In this document: positions 1 through 9,540 of the stretch, one piece after another
Numbering within the stretch: position 1 is the first letter of the stretch
Layout of the letters: every line of letters starts with the position of its first letter
Source of the DNA: Emticicia aquatilis
Lineage (GTDB): Bacteria > Bacteroidota > Bacteroidia > Cytophagales > Spirosomataceae
Length of the DNA stretch: 64,000 bases
Assembly (NCBI RefSeq): GCF_014644295.1
Contig: NZ_BMKK01000013.1
Location: 116,205 to 180,204, forward strand
Direction: 5' to 3'
The notes under the pieces: generated by a model
The model's input: only the letters and a program-made list of their open reading frames with translations
The model's database searches: none
What the model was told of the DNA's origin: nothing
Position numbers and translations under genes: made by a program

Positions 1-19
1 GAATCAGCGGTTATCTAAT

Positions 20-90
20 GTGGAGCGAACATCCTTGTTCGCTTTGTCTAAAATTTTAACAAAAAAGACGAAATACAATTTCGTCCCACA
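20..90. repeat. REP-like inverted hairpin pair
   Basis: Two hairpins lie tail to tail. The plus copy (20-46) has a GTGG foot at 20-23 followed by a 7-bp stem (24-30 with 37-43) and a CTTTG tail. The minus copy (63-90) has its GTGG foot at 86-89 (read as CCAC), an 8-bp stem (67-74 with 78-85), a 3-nt loop and an AAAAG tail. The same architecture recurs at 38.7 and 39.5 kb. The minus copy ends one base before the ATG at 91, so the first gene's leader would carry a hairpin right at its start codon. A foot tetranucleotide next to a hairpin is the hallmark of REP elements; the link to a REP-type transposase is inferred, as none is in the window. Confidence 0.6.
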
Positions 91-2082
91 ATGAAAATGA
101 AAACTAAACTCATTTCACTATTTATTTTATTCGGAATTTTTACAGCAAAAGCACAAAAATGGGAGCGAACTTCGAGCGAAGACGGTGCTATTCCACTTTC
201 TTGGAAAACTACTCAACAAACTGCCTCACTTTCGGTCGATATTGACAAAGATGGCATCGAAGAATTTGTAATGGCGGGCCGTGGCCAAGTCACTTCGATT
301 ATCTACCTAAAGTTCGACCGTGCAATTGGATGGCGAGAATTTGCCGTTGAAAAAGAAGCTCTTCCTATCGAAACTGGCGGTACATTTTATGACATCGACA
401 GCGATGGCGATAATGATTTGGTTTTCGGTGGCGATGCCCAAAGTAATAAAATTTGGTGGTGGGAAAACCCCGCTCCGTTTTTCAATCCAAATGTGCCGTG
501 GCATCGTTATGAAATCAAAACCGATGGTGAAAATCAGCACCACGATATGGTTTTCGGAGATTTTAAGCAAACTAGCAAAGCTCAGTTGGCTTTTTGGAAT
601 CAAGGTGCAAAAACTTTGTTCGTAGCCAATATTCCGAGCGAAGTGCGTCGAGAAAAATGGATTTTTGAGCCAGTTTTTGTAGCTGATAAGGACACTAAAA
701 ACATCAAAGGCTGCGTAGCTGCCGATGTTGATGGTGATGGAAACAAGGATTTAGTAGCGGGAAATTACTGGTTTAAATACGTTGATGGAAAATTTAAACC
801 CACAAAAGTTGGCGAAGAAGGAGGAAGAGTAGTAGCAGCCAAATTTAGAGCGGGCAAAAAAGTGCAACTTGTGTTTGCACCAAGCGATAGCAAAGGACGT
901 TTGATGCTCTACGAATGCACAGGAAGTGCAGAAGTATCAGCCAACTGGAAAGGCCGTGATTTGATAGGCCGTGAACTCACACACGCTCACACACTCGAAG
1001 CAGCAGACATCAATGATGATGGTAATTTGGATATTCTATGTGCCGAAATGGTCAAGTGGGAAGAGAAGTTAACCACAGATAATAATCCAAATGCCGAAGC
1101 CTTCATTCTTTACGGTGATGGAAAAGGTGGTTTTACGAAAACTGTTTTTCAGACAGGGATTGATTTTCATGAAGGAAAAGCTACTGATATTGATGGCGAT
1201 GGTGATTTAGATATTATCTCAAAATCATACATTTGGAAAACTCCAAGAGTAGAAATGTGGCTACAAAATGGTACTGGCGAACGCCAACCAAATATCAGCA
1301 AAGTTTTAAGCGACCGTATCGGACTGGAATTTTATAGTCTAAGAGATTATTTCAAAACCGATGTAAAAGGCACACTTGCTTATGTGAAAAGTCTCGGTAT
1401 TATGGAAGTAGAAGTTGCGGGTACTTACGGCATGAAAACCGAAGATTTCAAGGCAGAACTTGACAAAGCAGGGCTAAAACCATATAGTACTTTGATGGAT
1501 TATAATCTTTTCAAAGATAGCATCAGTAAAGTTGTGGCTACTTGTAAGGCTTTGGGTATCAAATACGCTGGTTGTGCTTGGATTCCTCACGTAAGCAATA
1601 AATTTGGTAAAGAAGATGCCGATAAAGCGATTAAAGTTTTCAATAAAGCTGGCGAAGCACTGGCAAAAGAAGGCATTAAGTTTTATTATCATTGTCACGG
1701 CTACGAATTTAAACCAACCGAAGAAGGTACACTTTTCGACTATATAGTGAAGCAAACCAACCCAAATAACGTAGGCTTTGAATGCGATGTTTATTGGGCT
1801 TTTCACGGAGGACAAGACCCTGCTCTTTTACTCAAAAAACACAAAGGCCGTTTTGTGGCTTTGCACATCAAAGATATGAAAAATGGCCAAGAAACTGGCG
1901 AACTTTCAGGCGGAACGCCATTGACCTCTGACGTAGCCGTTGGAACTGGACAATTAGATTTCAGAAAAATTTTACGAGCAGCCATTCAGACGGGCGTAAA
2001 ATTCTATTACATCGAAGATGAAAACGAAGCCGTAAAAGAACATTTGCCAGTTTCGTTACGTTATTTGAGAAATTTAAAATAA
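91..2082 (+). CDS. Secreted FG-GAP propeller fused to sugar phosphate isomerase/epimerase TIM barrel
   Basis: The 663-residue protein starts with a signal peptide (about 1-21, ending AKAQ). Residues about 45-400 hold calcium-type FG-GAP/VCBS repeats with DxDxDG loops (DIDKDG, DIDSDGDND, DVDGDGNKD, DINDDGNLD, DIDGDGDLD), expected to fold as a beta-propeller. From about residue 409 (RIGLEFYSLRD) the sequence becomes a xylose-isomerase-like TIM barrel; plausible metal ligands are His534/His536 in YYHCHGYEF, Asp566 in ECDVYW, His592 in LHIKD and Glu642 in YIEDE. It is probably periplasmic or exported and acts on a sugar or sugar derivative; the substrate is unknown. Its stop codon directly abuts the stop of the convergent sialidase gene, suggesting a shared glycan theme (inference). 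Confidence 0.8.
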   Translation: MKMKTKLISLFILFGIFTAKAQKWERTSSEDGAIPLSWKTTQQTASLSVDIDKDGIEEFVMAGRGQVTSIIYLKFDRAIGWREFAVEKEALPIETGGTFYDIDSDGDNDLVFGGDAQSNKIWWWENPAPFFNPNVPWHRYEIKTDGENQHHDMVFGDFKQTSKAQLAFWNQGAKTLFVANIPSEVRREKWIFEPVFVADKDTKNIKGCVAADVDGDGNKDLVAGNYWFKYVDGKFKPTKVGEEGGRVVAAKFRAGKKVQLVFAPSDSKGRLMLYECTGSAEVSANWKGRDLIGRELTHAHTLEAADINDDGNLDILCAEMVKWEEKLTTDNNPNAEAFILYGDGKGGFTKTVFQTGIDFHEGKATDIDGDGDLDIISKSYIWKTPRVEMWLQNGTGERQPNISKVLSDRIGLEFYSLRDYFKTDVKGTLAYVKSLGIMEVEVAGTYGMKTEDFKAELDKAGLKPYSTLMDYNLFKDSISKVVATCKALGIKYAGCAWIPHVSNKFGKEDADKAIKVFNKAGEALAKEGIKFYYHCHGYEFKPTEEGTLFDYIVKQTNPNNVGFECDVYWAFHGGQDPALLLKKHKGRFVALHIKDMKNGQETGELSGGTPLTSDVAVGTGQLDFRKILRAAIQTGVKFYYIEDENEAVKEHLPVSLRYLRNLK

Positions 2083-3228
2083 TCATCGCCATTTCACTGC
2101 CTTAAATACAATTTGAGCGTAGTTATTCTTTTCGTATAAAATTCCGATGTGGTTTTTATTCATTTTCACGATGTCGGAGTAAGCAGCAAAATCGTTTACT
2201 TTGGCATCGTTACTTTTTTCAATGACTTGTGTCCATGCCCAAGTTTTCCCTTCATCAAAACTAATTCTTAGCGTTAGGTTATCTCGATTTTGGGTGTCGG
2301 CAGCATTGCAGAAAGCTAAGATATGTTTGCCTTTTTTTATTCCCAGAGATAAAATACTTCCTTCACACACGGGGTCAGGCAGGTTTGAGTCGAAATAGGT
2401 TTTATCCCAAGTTTCGCCACCATTTTTGCTAATCGCTACTATTCGCTGACGAATATCCCCTTTCTGATTCCTCATATTCATCATCAATCCATTTTCAGAA
2501 ATTTCAGTTGCTGTGGCTTCATTGCTTCCTGCAAGCTCAATGGTTTGACTCAAACGAAATGTCTTACCATGGTCGTCTGTAAAAAATCCGTGAGCAGCAT
2601 AATCAGTAAATTGTTTCTGTGGCTCCCCCGCCGAGTGGTTGGCCGCAACGAATATTCTACCCTTATATTTTCCTGATTGAAACTGCATTGCGTGGCCAGG
2701 TGTATTGGCATACGACCGCCAATCTTCTTTGAAATGATACACCGTATTTGCTTGATTCGGTCGGTGAACTTGGCTTGTAATGTTCACACCTTCGCTCCAA
2801 GTTTTACCTCCATCAATCGAGGTTTTGTACCACACTTCCCGCAAGCCTTTGCCTTTTCTCACTTCATTTTCATGATTATTTCCTGTATTATAAAACAAAA
2901 ACAAACGTCCTTTCGGAAAATTGGGGTCAGTAGCATCAAAAACAGGAGCAGGATTACCCGCTTGTAACGAATCATAATTGACAACGGTTGTTAGTTCGCT
3001 CCAAGTTTTGCCATTGTCGGTGCTACGTTTTAGTACAATGTTTATATCGCCAAAATCGCCACTTCCCTTTACCCGACCTTCGGCAAAAGCCAATAAATCA
3101 CCGTTTGGAGTTTTGATAATGGCAGGAATTCTGTAAGATTTATGCCCCTCAGTTCCTGATACAAAAACGGGCGTTTGTGCCAATAATTGGTAGGAAGTGA
3201 GTAAAAATACGATGATTAATTTATACAT
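2083..3228 (-). CDS. Exo-alpha-sialidase (neuraminidase), secreted
   Basis: A 381-residue protein with an N-terminal signal peptide ending LLAQ. The YRIPAI motif near residue 31 supplies the first catalytic arginine of bacterial sialidases, and EGR follows shortly after. Several Asp-boxes of the form SxDxGxTW are visible (STDNGKTW, SIDGGKTW, SKNGGETW, SFDEGKTW) plus a degenerate one (FTDDHGKTF), giving the six-bladed propeller of family GH33/BNR sialidases. It would release terminal sialic acid, or a related sugar, from glycans outside the cytoplasm. It is convergent with the FG-GAP/TIM fusion with no base between the two stop codons. No sialic-acid catabolic genes follow, so the true substrate is open. 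Confidence 0.85.
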   Translation of the reverse strand: MYKLIIVFLLTSYQLLAQTPVFVSGTEGHKSYRIPAIIKTPNGDLLAFAEGRVKGSGDFGDINIVLKRSTDNGKTWSELTTVVNYDSLQAGNPAPVFDATDPNFPKGRLFLFYNTGNNHENEVRKGKGLREVWYKTSIDGGKTWSEGVNITSQVHRPNQANTVYHFKEDWRSYANTPGHAMQFQSGKYKGRIFVAANHSAGEPQKQFTDYAAHGFFTDDHGKTFRLSQTIELAGSNEATATEISENGLMMNMRNQKGDIRQRIVAISKNGGETWDKTYFDSNLPDPVCEGSILSLGIKKGKHILAFCNAADTQNRDNLTLRISFDEGKTWAWTQVIEKSNDAKVNDFAAYSDIVKMNKNHIGILYEKNNYAQIVFKAVKWR

Positions 3229-3365
3229 AACAAGAGTGTCTATTGAGGTTGAATAAATTTCAAAATAACAAATTCTTGGGCATTTTTCTCGCTAATTTTC
3301 GGTTTATTGATTAAATAATTACCTTTGAGCAGCCTTACATTTCATTTTAAACTTATTTTGACCGA

Positions 3366-3761
3366 ATGCCTCACGTCTTTTATTTGCCAATTACAGTTGC
3401 TCCAGATGATATTGATGAACTTAATCATGTAAATAATATCGTATATCTGCGTTATGTGCAAGATGCCGCCATCGGGCATTGGAAAACTGTACCGCAGGAA
3501 ATTGCTTCACAAATAATTTGGATGGCTCGCCGACATGAGATTGATTACCTAAAACAAGCCTTTTTGGGAGAGGAATTAGTCGCTAAAACTTGGGTTGATG
3601 ATTTTGTGGGTGTAAAAAGTATCCGTCATTGCGAAATCATGCGAGGCGAAGAAATTCTGGCTCGCTCAGTTACGCACTGGATTTCGCTTGATGCCCAAAC
3701 TTTACGCCCGAAACGCATCACCGAAGAGATTGTAAAGCAGTTTTTCCCCGAATCAGAATAA
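3366..3761 (+). CDS. Acyl-CoA thioesterase, 4HBT/YbgC-FadM family
   Basis: This 131-residue protein fits the single hot-dog domain of the 4-hydroxybenzoyl-CoA thioesterase family. The N-terminal segment DIDELNHVNNIVYLRYVQDA matches the family's catalytic-helix signature (D..NHVNN..Y), and the C-terminal half has the expected strand pattern ending in RPKRI. It probably hydrolyses short or aromatic acyl-CoA esters in the cytoplasm; the substrate cannot be read from sequence. It stands alone between the minus-strand sialidase gene and ftsY, with about 110 nt to the latter. The start ATG at 3366 is the only one upstream of the conserved hot-dog core. Confidence 0.85.
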   Translation: MPHVFYLPITVAPDDIDELNHVNNIVYLRYVQDAAIGHWKTVPQEIASQIIWMARRHEIDYLKQAFLGEELVAKTWVDDFVGVKSIRHCEIMRGEEILARSVTHWISLDAQTLRPKRITEEIVKQFFPESE

Positions 3762-3801
3762 AGATAATTCAAAAAACACCCATTTTTCTAATAAAAAACG
3801 C

Positions 3802-3809
3802 TACTTTTG
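3802..3809 (+). promoter_or_regulatory. Candidate -7 promoter element of ftsY
   Basis: TACTTTTG matches the Bacteroidota -7 consensus TAnnTTTG and lies 64 nt upstream of the ftsY start. No clear TTTG -33 box is found 19 nt further upstream, so this is a weak call. The leader that follows (3830-3862) contains tcattcg/tcattca-type tetramer repeats similar to those at 60.38 kb. Confidence 0.3.
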
Positions 3810-3872
3810 CCCAAGAAAATGACGTAAGCTTTCTTACTCATTCGCTCATTCAATCATTCACAATTAAAGAAA

Positions 3873-4829
3873 ATGGGACTTTTTGACTTTTTTAGCAAGG
3901 AAAAAAAAGAAACGCTTGACAAAGGCTTAGAAAAAACAAAAACCAGTATTTTTGATAAAATTTCACGGGTAATTGTTGGAAAATCGAAGGTTGATGAAGA
4001 GGTTTTAGACGAATTAGAAGAGATTCTGATTAGTTCGGATGTGGGTGTCGAAACAACCGTAAAAATTATTCGCCGAATTGAAGCAAGAGTAGAGCGAGAT
4101 AAATATACTAATGTCGAAGAATTAGACCGTATTTTGCGTGAAGAAGTTGCGGCACTTTTGTCGGAAAATAATTCACAAGACGTAAAAGACAGCTACGAAA
4201 CCGAGCATTTACCAAAACCTTACGTTTTGATGGTTGTGGGCGTAAATGGTGTAGGAAAAACTACCACCATCGGAAAATTAGCTCATCAGTTTCATAAAAG
4301 AGGTAAAAAGGTTGTTTTAGGTGCGGCCGACACTTTCAGGGCGGCTGCCGTTGACCAGCTCAAGCTTTGGGGCGAACGAGTGGGCGTAACGGTTGTTGAC
4401 CACGGCATGAACACCGACCCTTCATCGGTGGCATTTGATGCCGTGAAAAAAGGTATGGAATTGGGTGCCGATATTATCATTATTGACACGGCTGGCCGTT
4501 TGCACACCAAAGTAAACTTGATGAACGAATTGGGCAAAATTAAGCGTGTTGTGCAGAAGTTTTTACCCGAAGCCCCGCACGAAGTAATGTTGGTTTTAGA
4601 TGGAAGCACTGGGCAGAATGCTGTGATTCAAGCAAGAGAATTTACGAAAGTGACAGAAATTAGCTCTTTGGCCATTACAAAACTCGATGGCACAGCGAAA
4701 GGTGGTGTGGTTATCGGTATCTCCGATGAATTTAAGATTCCAGTAAAATACATTGGTGTTGGCGAAAAAATGGACGATTTGCAGGTTTTCAATAAAATGG
4801 AATTTGTTGATTCGTTGTTTAAGAGATAA
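3873..4829 (+). CDS. ftsY: Signal recognition particle receptor FtsY
   Basis: The 318-residue protein is a complete SRP-type GTPase NG domain. Residues 1-100 form the helical N domain; the P-loop GVNGVGKTT is at 123-131, followed by DTFRAAAVDQL (153-163), the G3 motif DTAGR and the G4 motif TKLDGTAKGG. It lacks the long acidic A domain of E. coli FtsY, as is usual in Bacteroidota, and keeps only a short charged N-terminus. It docks ribosome-SRP complexes at the inner membrane for co-translational insertion. A strong hairpin terminator follows directly. Monocistronic as far as visible. Confidence 0.97.
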   Translation: MGLFDFFSKEKKETLDKGLEKTKTSIFDKISRVIVGKSKVDEEVLDELEEILISSDVGVETTVKIIRRIEARVERDKYTNVEELDRILREEVAALLSENNSQDVKDSYETEHLPKPYVLMVVGVNGVGKTTTIGKLAHQFHKRGKKVVLGAADTFRAAAVDQLKLWGERVGVTVVDHGMNTDPSSVAFDAVKKGMELGADIIIIDTAGRLHTKVNLMNELGKIKRVVQKFLPEAPHEVMLVLDGSTGQNAVIQAREFTKVTEISSLAITKLDGTAKGGVVIGISDEFKIPVKYIGVGEKMDDLQVFNKMEFVDSLFKR

Positions 4830-4852
4830 ACTTTCAAATCATTAATAAAGTG

Positions 4853-4884
4853 AAAGCAACGGTTCTGAATCGTTGCTTTTTTTG
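4853..4884 (+). terminator. Rho-independent terminator of ftsY
   Basis: A 9-bp stem (4853-4861 with 4871-4879), 9-nt loop and a run of seven or more T, starting 23 nt after the ftsY stop codon. Confidence 0.85.
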
Positions 4885-4953
4885 TGCAAAAAGACAGATA
4901 GACCCACTAAAACTTATAACTTTACAAAACTATTCAACACTAAAAACCTATAA

Positions 4954-7059
4954 ATGAAAAACTTAACACACTTCCGCACTTGTAATCTTTGCGAGGCCAT
5001 GTGCGGACTCGAAATAAAAGTAGAGGAGGGCATCGTGACCAAAATCGAAGGCGATAAAAATGACCCTTTCAGTCGAGGTCATATTTGCCCGAAGGCTGTT
5101 GCTCTGAAAGATATTTACGAGGACCCCAATCGCTTGAAATTTCCAGTAAAACGCACCGAAAATGGTTGGCAACAGATTTCTTGGGAAGCGGCTTTTGAAG
5201 AAGTTGTAGGTAAAATCAAAGAAATTCAAGTAAAATATGGCAATAATGCCGTAGCGATGTATCAAGGAAACCCCTCGATTCATAACTTGGGGACGACCAT
5301 GAATTCTCCACTTTTTGCCAAATCTTTACGCACTAAAAATATGTTTTCGGCAACATCGGCCGACCAACTTCCGCATCATTTTGCTGCTTGGCAAATGTTT
5401 GGCCACCCGATGTTGATGCCGATTCCTGATATTGATTTTACTGATTTCATGCTCATCATAGGTGGCAATCCGATTGCTTCTAATGGCAGTATTATGTCGG
5501 TGCCTGATGTGGCCAATCGTTTAAAAGCCATTCAAAAACGTGGCGGCAAAGTGGTGGTTATCGACCCACGCCTGACCGAAACTGCTGCCAAAGCAGACCA
5601 GCATTTTTTCATTCGCCCAGGAACAGATGCTTTTTTGCTTTTGGCTATTATTCAAACTCTTTTTGCTGAAAATTTAGTAAATCTTGGCCGATTAGCTGAT
5701 TTTACTGACGGTGTTGAATTACTAAAAGAAATTTCAGCCGAGTTTACGCCCGAAAAAGTTGAGAAACAAACAGGCATTTCGGCCTCAACTATTCGTCAAC
5801 TCACACATGAGTTTGTGCAGGCGAAATCGGCGGTTTGTTATGGTAGAGTAGGGGTTTCGGTGCAAACTTTTGGAAGTATTGCTCAATGGCTTATCAACGC
5901 TATTAATGTGCTGACGGGAAATCTCGACCGCACAGGTGGAGCGATGTTTACAGCCCCAGCCGTTGATTTTTTGGCAAGAGCCAAAACCGATAATCGTTTC
6001 AATCGTTGGCAGAGCCGAGTGCGTGGTTTGCCTGAGTTTTTGGGTGAATTGCCAGTGGCTACGCTTGCCGAGGAGATTCTGACCGAAGGCGAAAATCAAA
6101 TAAAATGCTTAATTACGAGTTGTGGAAATCCGATTTTATCCACACCCAACGGTGGACAACTCGACAAAGCCTTTGAATCGCTCGAATACATGGTAGCGAT
6201 TGATATTTACATCAACGAAAGCACCCAACATGCCGATATTATTTTGCCGCCTGCTACGGGTTTAGAAGTACCACATTATGATATGACTTTTCATGTGTTG
6301 GCGGTCAGAAATACGGCTAAATTCTCAGAAGCACTTTTCCCGAAAGCCGAAGGAGCAAAATATGACTGGGAAATCTACCAAGAATTGGCTTACCGAATGG
6401 CTCACCCAACATCGAGCAATGAGGGTTTTGTGGCAGAATCTCCCGAAGTAAAATTAGATTTAGGTTTACAATTTGGTCCTTATGGTCTTTCTTTGCAAAA
6501 ACTAAAAGAAAATCCTCACGGAATTGATTTAGGAGCATTGAAACCATGCCTTCCAAACCGACTTTTTACACCCGAAAAAAGAATCAATATCGCACCCGAA
6601 ATTTTAGTAAAAGATATTGAAAGGTTGCGTAAGTCGCTCAATGACAATGGTTTAAGTGCTGGATTTGAATATTTGTTAATCGGAAGAAGACATTTACGGG
6701 ATAATAATTCGTGGATGCACAATTCAGAAAGATTAGTAAAAGGCAAAAACCGTTGTACGTTGATGATTCATTCAGAAGATGCCAAAAGCTTAAATCTTGA
6801 ATCGAATTCTTTGGTAAAAGTCACCTCAAGAGTAGGTAGCGTAGAACTCCCCATCGAAATCACTGACCAAATGATGCGAGGAGTGGTGAGTATGCCACAT
6901 GGCTACGGTCACGCCCGAAAAGGAGTAGTACTTGATGTAGCCACGCAGCACGCAGGTGTAAGTATCAATGACTTAACCGATGAATTAGTGTTGGATGAAC
7001 TCACAGGAAATGCGGCTTTCAATAATGTAGCTGTAAGAGTAGAAATGGTTACTAATTAA
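4954..7059 (+). CDS. Molybdopterin-dependent oxidoreductase, [4Fe-4S] containing
   Basis: A 701-residue protein of the DMSO reductase superfamily. The N-terminal iron-sulfur ligands are Cys10, Cys13, Cys17 and Cys45 (CNLCEAMC and GHICPKA). The central part carries the molybdopterin-binding pattern (IGGNPIASNGS, VVIDPRLTETA, RPGTDAFLLLAI) and the C-terminal barrel contains the nucleotide-dinucleotide-binding segment around MHNSERLVKG and MPHGYGHARKG. There is no Tat signal, so it is probably cytoplasmic. No partner iron-sulfur or membrane subunit is encoded nearby, and the Mo ligand and substrate cannot be assigned. Cofactor biosynthesis genes moaE, mobA and moaC are in the same window at 37-38.7 kb. 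A TSUP transporter gene follows 73 nt downstream. Confidence 0.88.
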   Translation: MKNLTHFRTCNLCEAMCGLEIKVEEGIVTKIEGDKNDPFSRGHICPKAVALKDIYEDPNRLKFPVKRTENGWQQISWEAAFEEVVGKIKEIQVKYGNNAVAMYQGNPSIHNLGTTMNSPLFAKSLRTKNMFSATSADQLPHHFAAWQMFGHPMLMPIPDIDFTDFMLIIGGNPIASNGSIMSVPDVANRLKAIQKRGGKVVVIDPRLTETAAKADQHFFIRPGTDAFLLLAIIQTLFAENLVNLGRLADFTDGVELLKEISAEFTPEKVEKQTGISASTIRQLTHEFVQAKSAVCYGRVGVSVQTFGSIAQWLINAINVLTGNLDRTGGAMFTAPAVDFLARAKTDNRFNRWQSRVRGLPEFLGELPVATLAEEILTEGENQIKCLITSCGNPILSTPNGGQLDKAFESLEYMVAIDIYINESTQHADIILPPATGLEVPHYDMTFHVLAVRNTAKFSEALFPKAEGAKYDWEIYQELAYRMAHPTSSNEGFVAESPEVKLDLGLQFGPYGLSLQKLKENPHGIDLGALKPCLPNRLFTPEKRINIAPEILVKDIERLRKSLNDNGLSAGFEYLLIGRRHLRDNNSWMHNSERLVKGKNRCTLMIHSEDAKSLNLESNSLVKVTSRVGSVELPIEITDQMMRGVVSMPHGYGHARKGVVLDVATQHAGVSINDLTDELVLDELTGNAAFNNVAVRVEMVTN

Positions 7060-7132
7060 CGGTAATGAGTTAATTATCAATGATATATAAAAACTGATAA
7101 TAAATTTTCTAATAACTAATAACCAGTATTTC

Positions 7133-7927
7133 GTGTCTATTTTTCTTGCGTGTTTGGCTGCATTTGCGGCAGGTTTTATTGATTCAATCGTTGGTGGTGG
7201 TGGATTGGTGCAAGCTCCTGCGTTGTTCATTTTATTTCCGCATTATTCCGTTCCTCAGATTATCGGTACAAATCGTTTTGCTTCATTTATGGGAACGGGC
7301 GTTGCGGGCTATCAATATTCTAAAAAAGTAAAAATTCCACTAAAAACCGTTCTTTTTGCGGGAATTGGGGCGGGTGTAATGTCGTATTCGGGAGCGTTGA
7401 TTTCGAGTTTGATGAGCGAACGCATCTTGAAACCAACAATTTTGGTCTTGATGACACTCATCGCTATCTATACTTACTTCAAAAAAGATTTAGGACAAGA
7501 AGACAAGCACCGCTTTGAACTGGGCAAAATACCGCTCTATGGACTATTAATCGGAATGACGACTGGTTTTTATAATGGTTTTGTTGGGCCGGGAACAGGA
7601 AGTTTGTTGGTTTTTGGCTTTGTGAGCATCATCGGCTATAATTTTCTTACGGCTTCGGCCATCTCGAAGGTGGTCAATGTTGTGGCCGATATTTGTTCGT
7701 TGATATTTTTTGTGGCCAAAGGTTACGTGATGTTTAGTATTGCAATACCGATGATGGTCTGTAATATGGCTGGTTCGTATGTAGGCAGCCGAATGGCTCT
7801 ACTCCGAGGTAATAGCTTTATCAGAATCTTGTTTTTGGTAGTAGTTTTTGGTCTGATTCTAAGGTTTGGCTATGATATTTGGATGATGTATTTAGGGAGG
7901 AATTTGGAAAGAACAATTATCCCGTAG
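7133..7927 (+). CDS. TSUP (TauE/SafE) family membrane transporter
   Basis: A 264-residue polytopic membrane protein with about eight hydrophobic segments. The first helix ends in GFIDSIVGGGGL and the second half repeats the pattern with GFYNGFVGPGTGS, the two-repeat signature of TauE/SafE (DUF81) anion exporters. Translation appears to start at GTG (7133), as no ATG precedes the conserved first helix. It follows the molybdoenzyme by 73 nt on the same strand, so co-transcription is possible and a sulfur oxyanion or organic acid is a plausible cargo (inference). The last codons and stop lie inside an interspersed repeat that begins around 7917, so the C-terminal residues may be repeat-derived. 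Confidence 0.88.
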   Translation: MSIFLACLAAFAAGFIDSIVGGGGLVQAPALFILFPHYSVPQIIGTNRFASFMGTGVAGYQYSKKVKIPLKTVLFAGIGAGVMSYSGALISSLMSERILKPTILVLMTLIAIYTYFKKDLGQEDKHRFELGKIPLYGLLIGMTTGFYNGFVGPGTGSLLVFGFVSIIGYNFLTASAISKVVNVVADICSLIFFVAKGYVMFSIAIPMMVCNMAGSYVGSRMALLRGNSFIRILFLVVVFGLILRFGYDIWMMYLGRNLERTIIP

Positions 7928-8040
7928 GGATTAAATATCGGTAGGATGTAGCGGCTATTCCCACGAATTAGCGTGCCGTAGGTACGCAACATTTCATCTA
8001 TGGATTTTTTGTACGGGTATTTCTCCTAACGGCATATCGA
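7917..8040. repeat. Probable interspersed intergenic repeat overlapping a gene end
   Basis: The segment has the word-like composition of repeats I associate with Bacteroidota genomes: a cccgtaggg palindrome at the stop codon, then short self-complementary blocks (gtgccgtaggtac near 7973, cctaacggcat near 8024). It carries no ORF. The identification rests on recalled similarity to such elements, not on a second copy in this window. Confidence 0.35.
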
Positions 8041-8053
8041 AATCGCAAAAAAC

Positions 8054-8086
8054 AAAACCCCTACGATGTCATTCGCAGGGGTTTTT
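8054..8086. terminator. Bidirectional terminator between TSUP gene and accC
   Basis: A 9-bp stem (8054-8062 with 8077-8085) flanked by A-run and T-run sits between two convergent genes, so it can end transcription from either side. Confidence 0.8.
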
Positions 8087-8111
8087 GATATGATTTCGAA
8101 TCAAAAGATTC

Positions 8112-9455
8112 TTAAATGTCTGAAAAATCAAAACTTTCTAAGAATTTGGTTGTGAATTTACCAGATTTGAAAGTCTCGTCGTCCATCAATTTGATGTGGA
8201 ACGGAATCGTTGTTTTGATACCTTCAATCACAAATTCTTGTAAGGCACGTTTCATACGAGTTAAAACTTCTTCTCTTGATTGGCCTGTAACGATAAGTTT
8301 GGCAATCATTGAGTCATAATTTGATGGAATCGTGTAGCCTGCATATACGTGGCTGTCGATACGTACTCCGTGGCCACCAGGGAAATGTAAATTCGTGATT
8401 TTACCTGGTGATGGACGGAAACCATTGCGAGGGTCTTCGGCATTGATACGACACTCCATTGCATATAATTTCGGGAAGTAGTTTTTACCCGAAATCGGCA
8501 CACCTGCTGCCACTTTGATTTGCTCTTTAATCAAATCGAAATCGGTAACTTCTTCCGTAATCGGGTGCTCAACCTGAATACGAGTATTCATTTCCATGAA
8601 ATAGAATTTACCGTGTTTATCCACCAAAAACTCAATTGTTCCTGCACCTTCGTAGCCAATGGCTGCTGCACCTTTGATGGCCGCTGCACCCATTTCTTCA
8701 CGTAATTCTTGCGAAACAATCGGTGAAGGAGTTTCTTCAACCAATTTTTGGTGACGACGTTGAATCGAACAGTCACGCTCCGAAAGGTGACAAACTCGAC
8801 CGTTTTGGTCGCCCACAATCTGAATTTCGATGTGGCGAGGTTCTTCGATAAATTTCTCTAAATATAAACCATCGTTTCCGAAAGCCGCACCCGATTCCAT
8901 TTTGGCGTCGTCCCATGCTTTTTGGAATTCCGATGAGTTATTGATAATTCTCATACCACGGCCACCACCACCAGCAGTTGCTTTGATGATAACAGGATAC
9001 CCCATTTCTTCCGAAAGACGGATACCTTCTTCAACCGATTCGAGCAAGCCTTCAGAACCTGGAATTACGGGTACGCCCGAATCTTTCATGGTTGCTTTGG
9101 CAGTTGCTTTATCGCCCATTGAGTTGATTTGGTCGGCTGTTGCACCGATAAATTTGATGCCATATTCAGCACAAATTCTCGAAAATTCAGCATTTTCCGA
9201 CAAAAAGCCGTAGCCTGGGTGAATCGCATCTGCATTCGTTATTTCAGCCGCCGAAATGATGTTCGGAATGCTCAAATATGACTGACGGCTGGCCGCTGGC
9301 CCGATACAAACAGCTTCATCGGCAAATCTTACATGCAGACTATCACGGTCGGCAGTAGAATAAACCGCTACTGTTTTGATGCCCATTTCACGGCAAGTTC
9401 TGATAATGCGTAGAGCAATTTCTCCACGATTAGCTATTAATATTTTTTTAAACAC
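8112..9455 (-). CDS. accC: Acetyl-CoA carboxylase, biotin carboxylase subunit
   Basis: The 447-residue protein spans the biotin carboxylase fold: N-terminal [22 protein letters not shown]-grasp glycine loop [11 protein letters not shown] around residue 160, the active-site run [17 protein letters not shown] near 290, and a biotin-carboxylase C domain. Length matches E. coli AccC (449). It carboxylates the biotin on AccB with bicarbonate and ATP, the first half-reaction of malonyl-CoA synthesis. It lies 85 nt downstream of accB on the same strand, as in the usual accBC operon. Confidence 0.97.
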   Translation of the reverse strand: MFKKILIANRGEIALRIIRTCREMGIKTVAVYSTADRDSLHVRFADEAVCIGPAASRQSYLSIPNIISAAEITNADAIHPGYGFLSENAEFSRICAEYGIKFIGATADQINSMGDKATAKATMKDSGVPVIPGSEGLLESVEEGIRLSEEMGYPVIIKATAGGGGRGMRIINNSSEFQKAWDDAKMESGAAFGNDGLYLEKFIEEPRHIEIQIVGDQNGRVCHLSERDCSIQRRHQKLVEETPSPIVSQELREEMGAAAIKGAAAIGYEGAGTIEFLVDKHGKFYFMEMNTRIQVEHPITEEVTDFDLIKEQIKVAAGVPISGKNYFPKLYAMECRINAEDPRNGFRPSPGKITNLHFPGGHGVRIDSHVYAGYTIPSNYDSMIAKLIVTGQSREEVLTRMKRALQEFVIEGIKTTIPFHIKLMDDETFKSGKFTTKFLESFDFSDI

Positions 9456-9540
9456 GATTTTCGAATTTGGAAATTGTTAAAATTTGAAATTTTGAAAAAA
9501 CTCCGCTTTGGACAAATCTTCAAACTTACTTACTTTCAAA

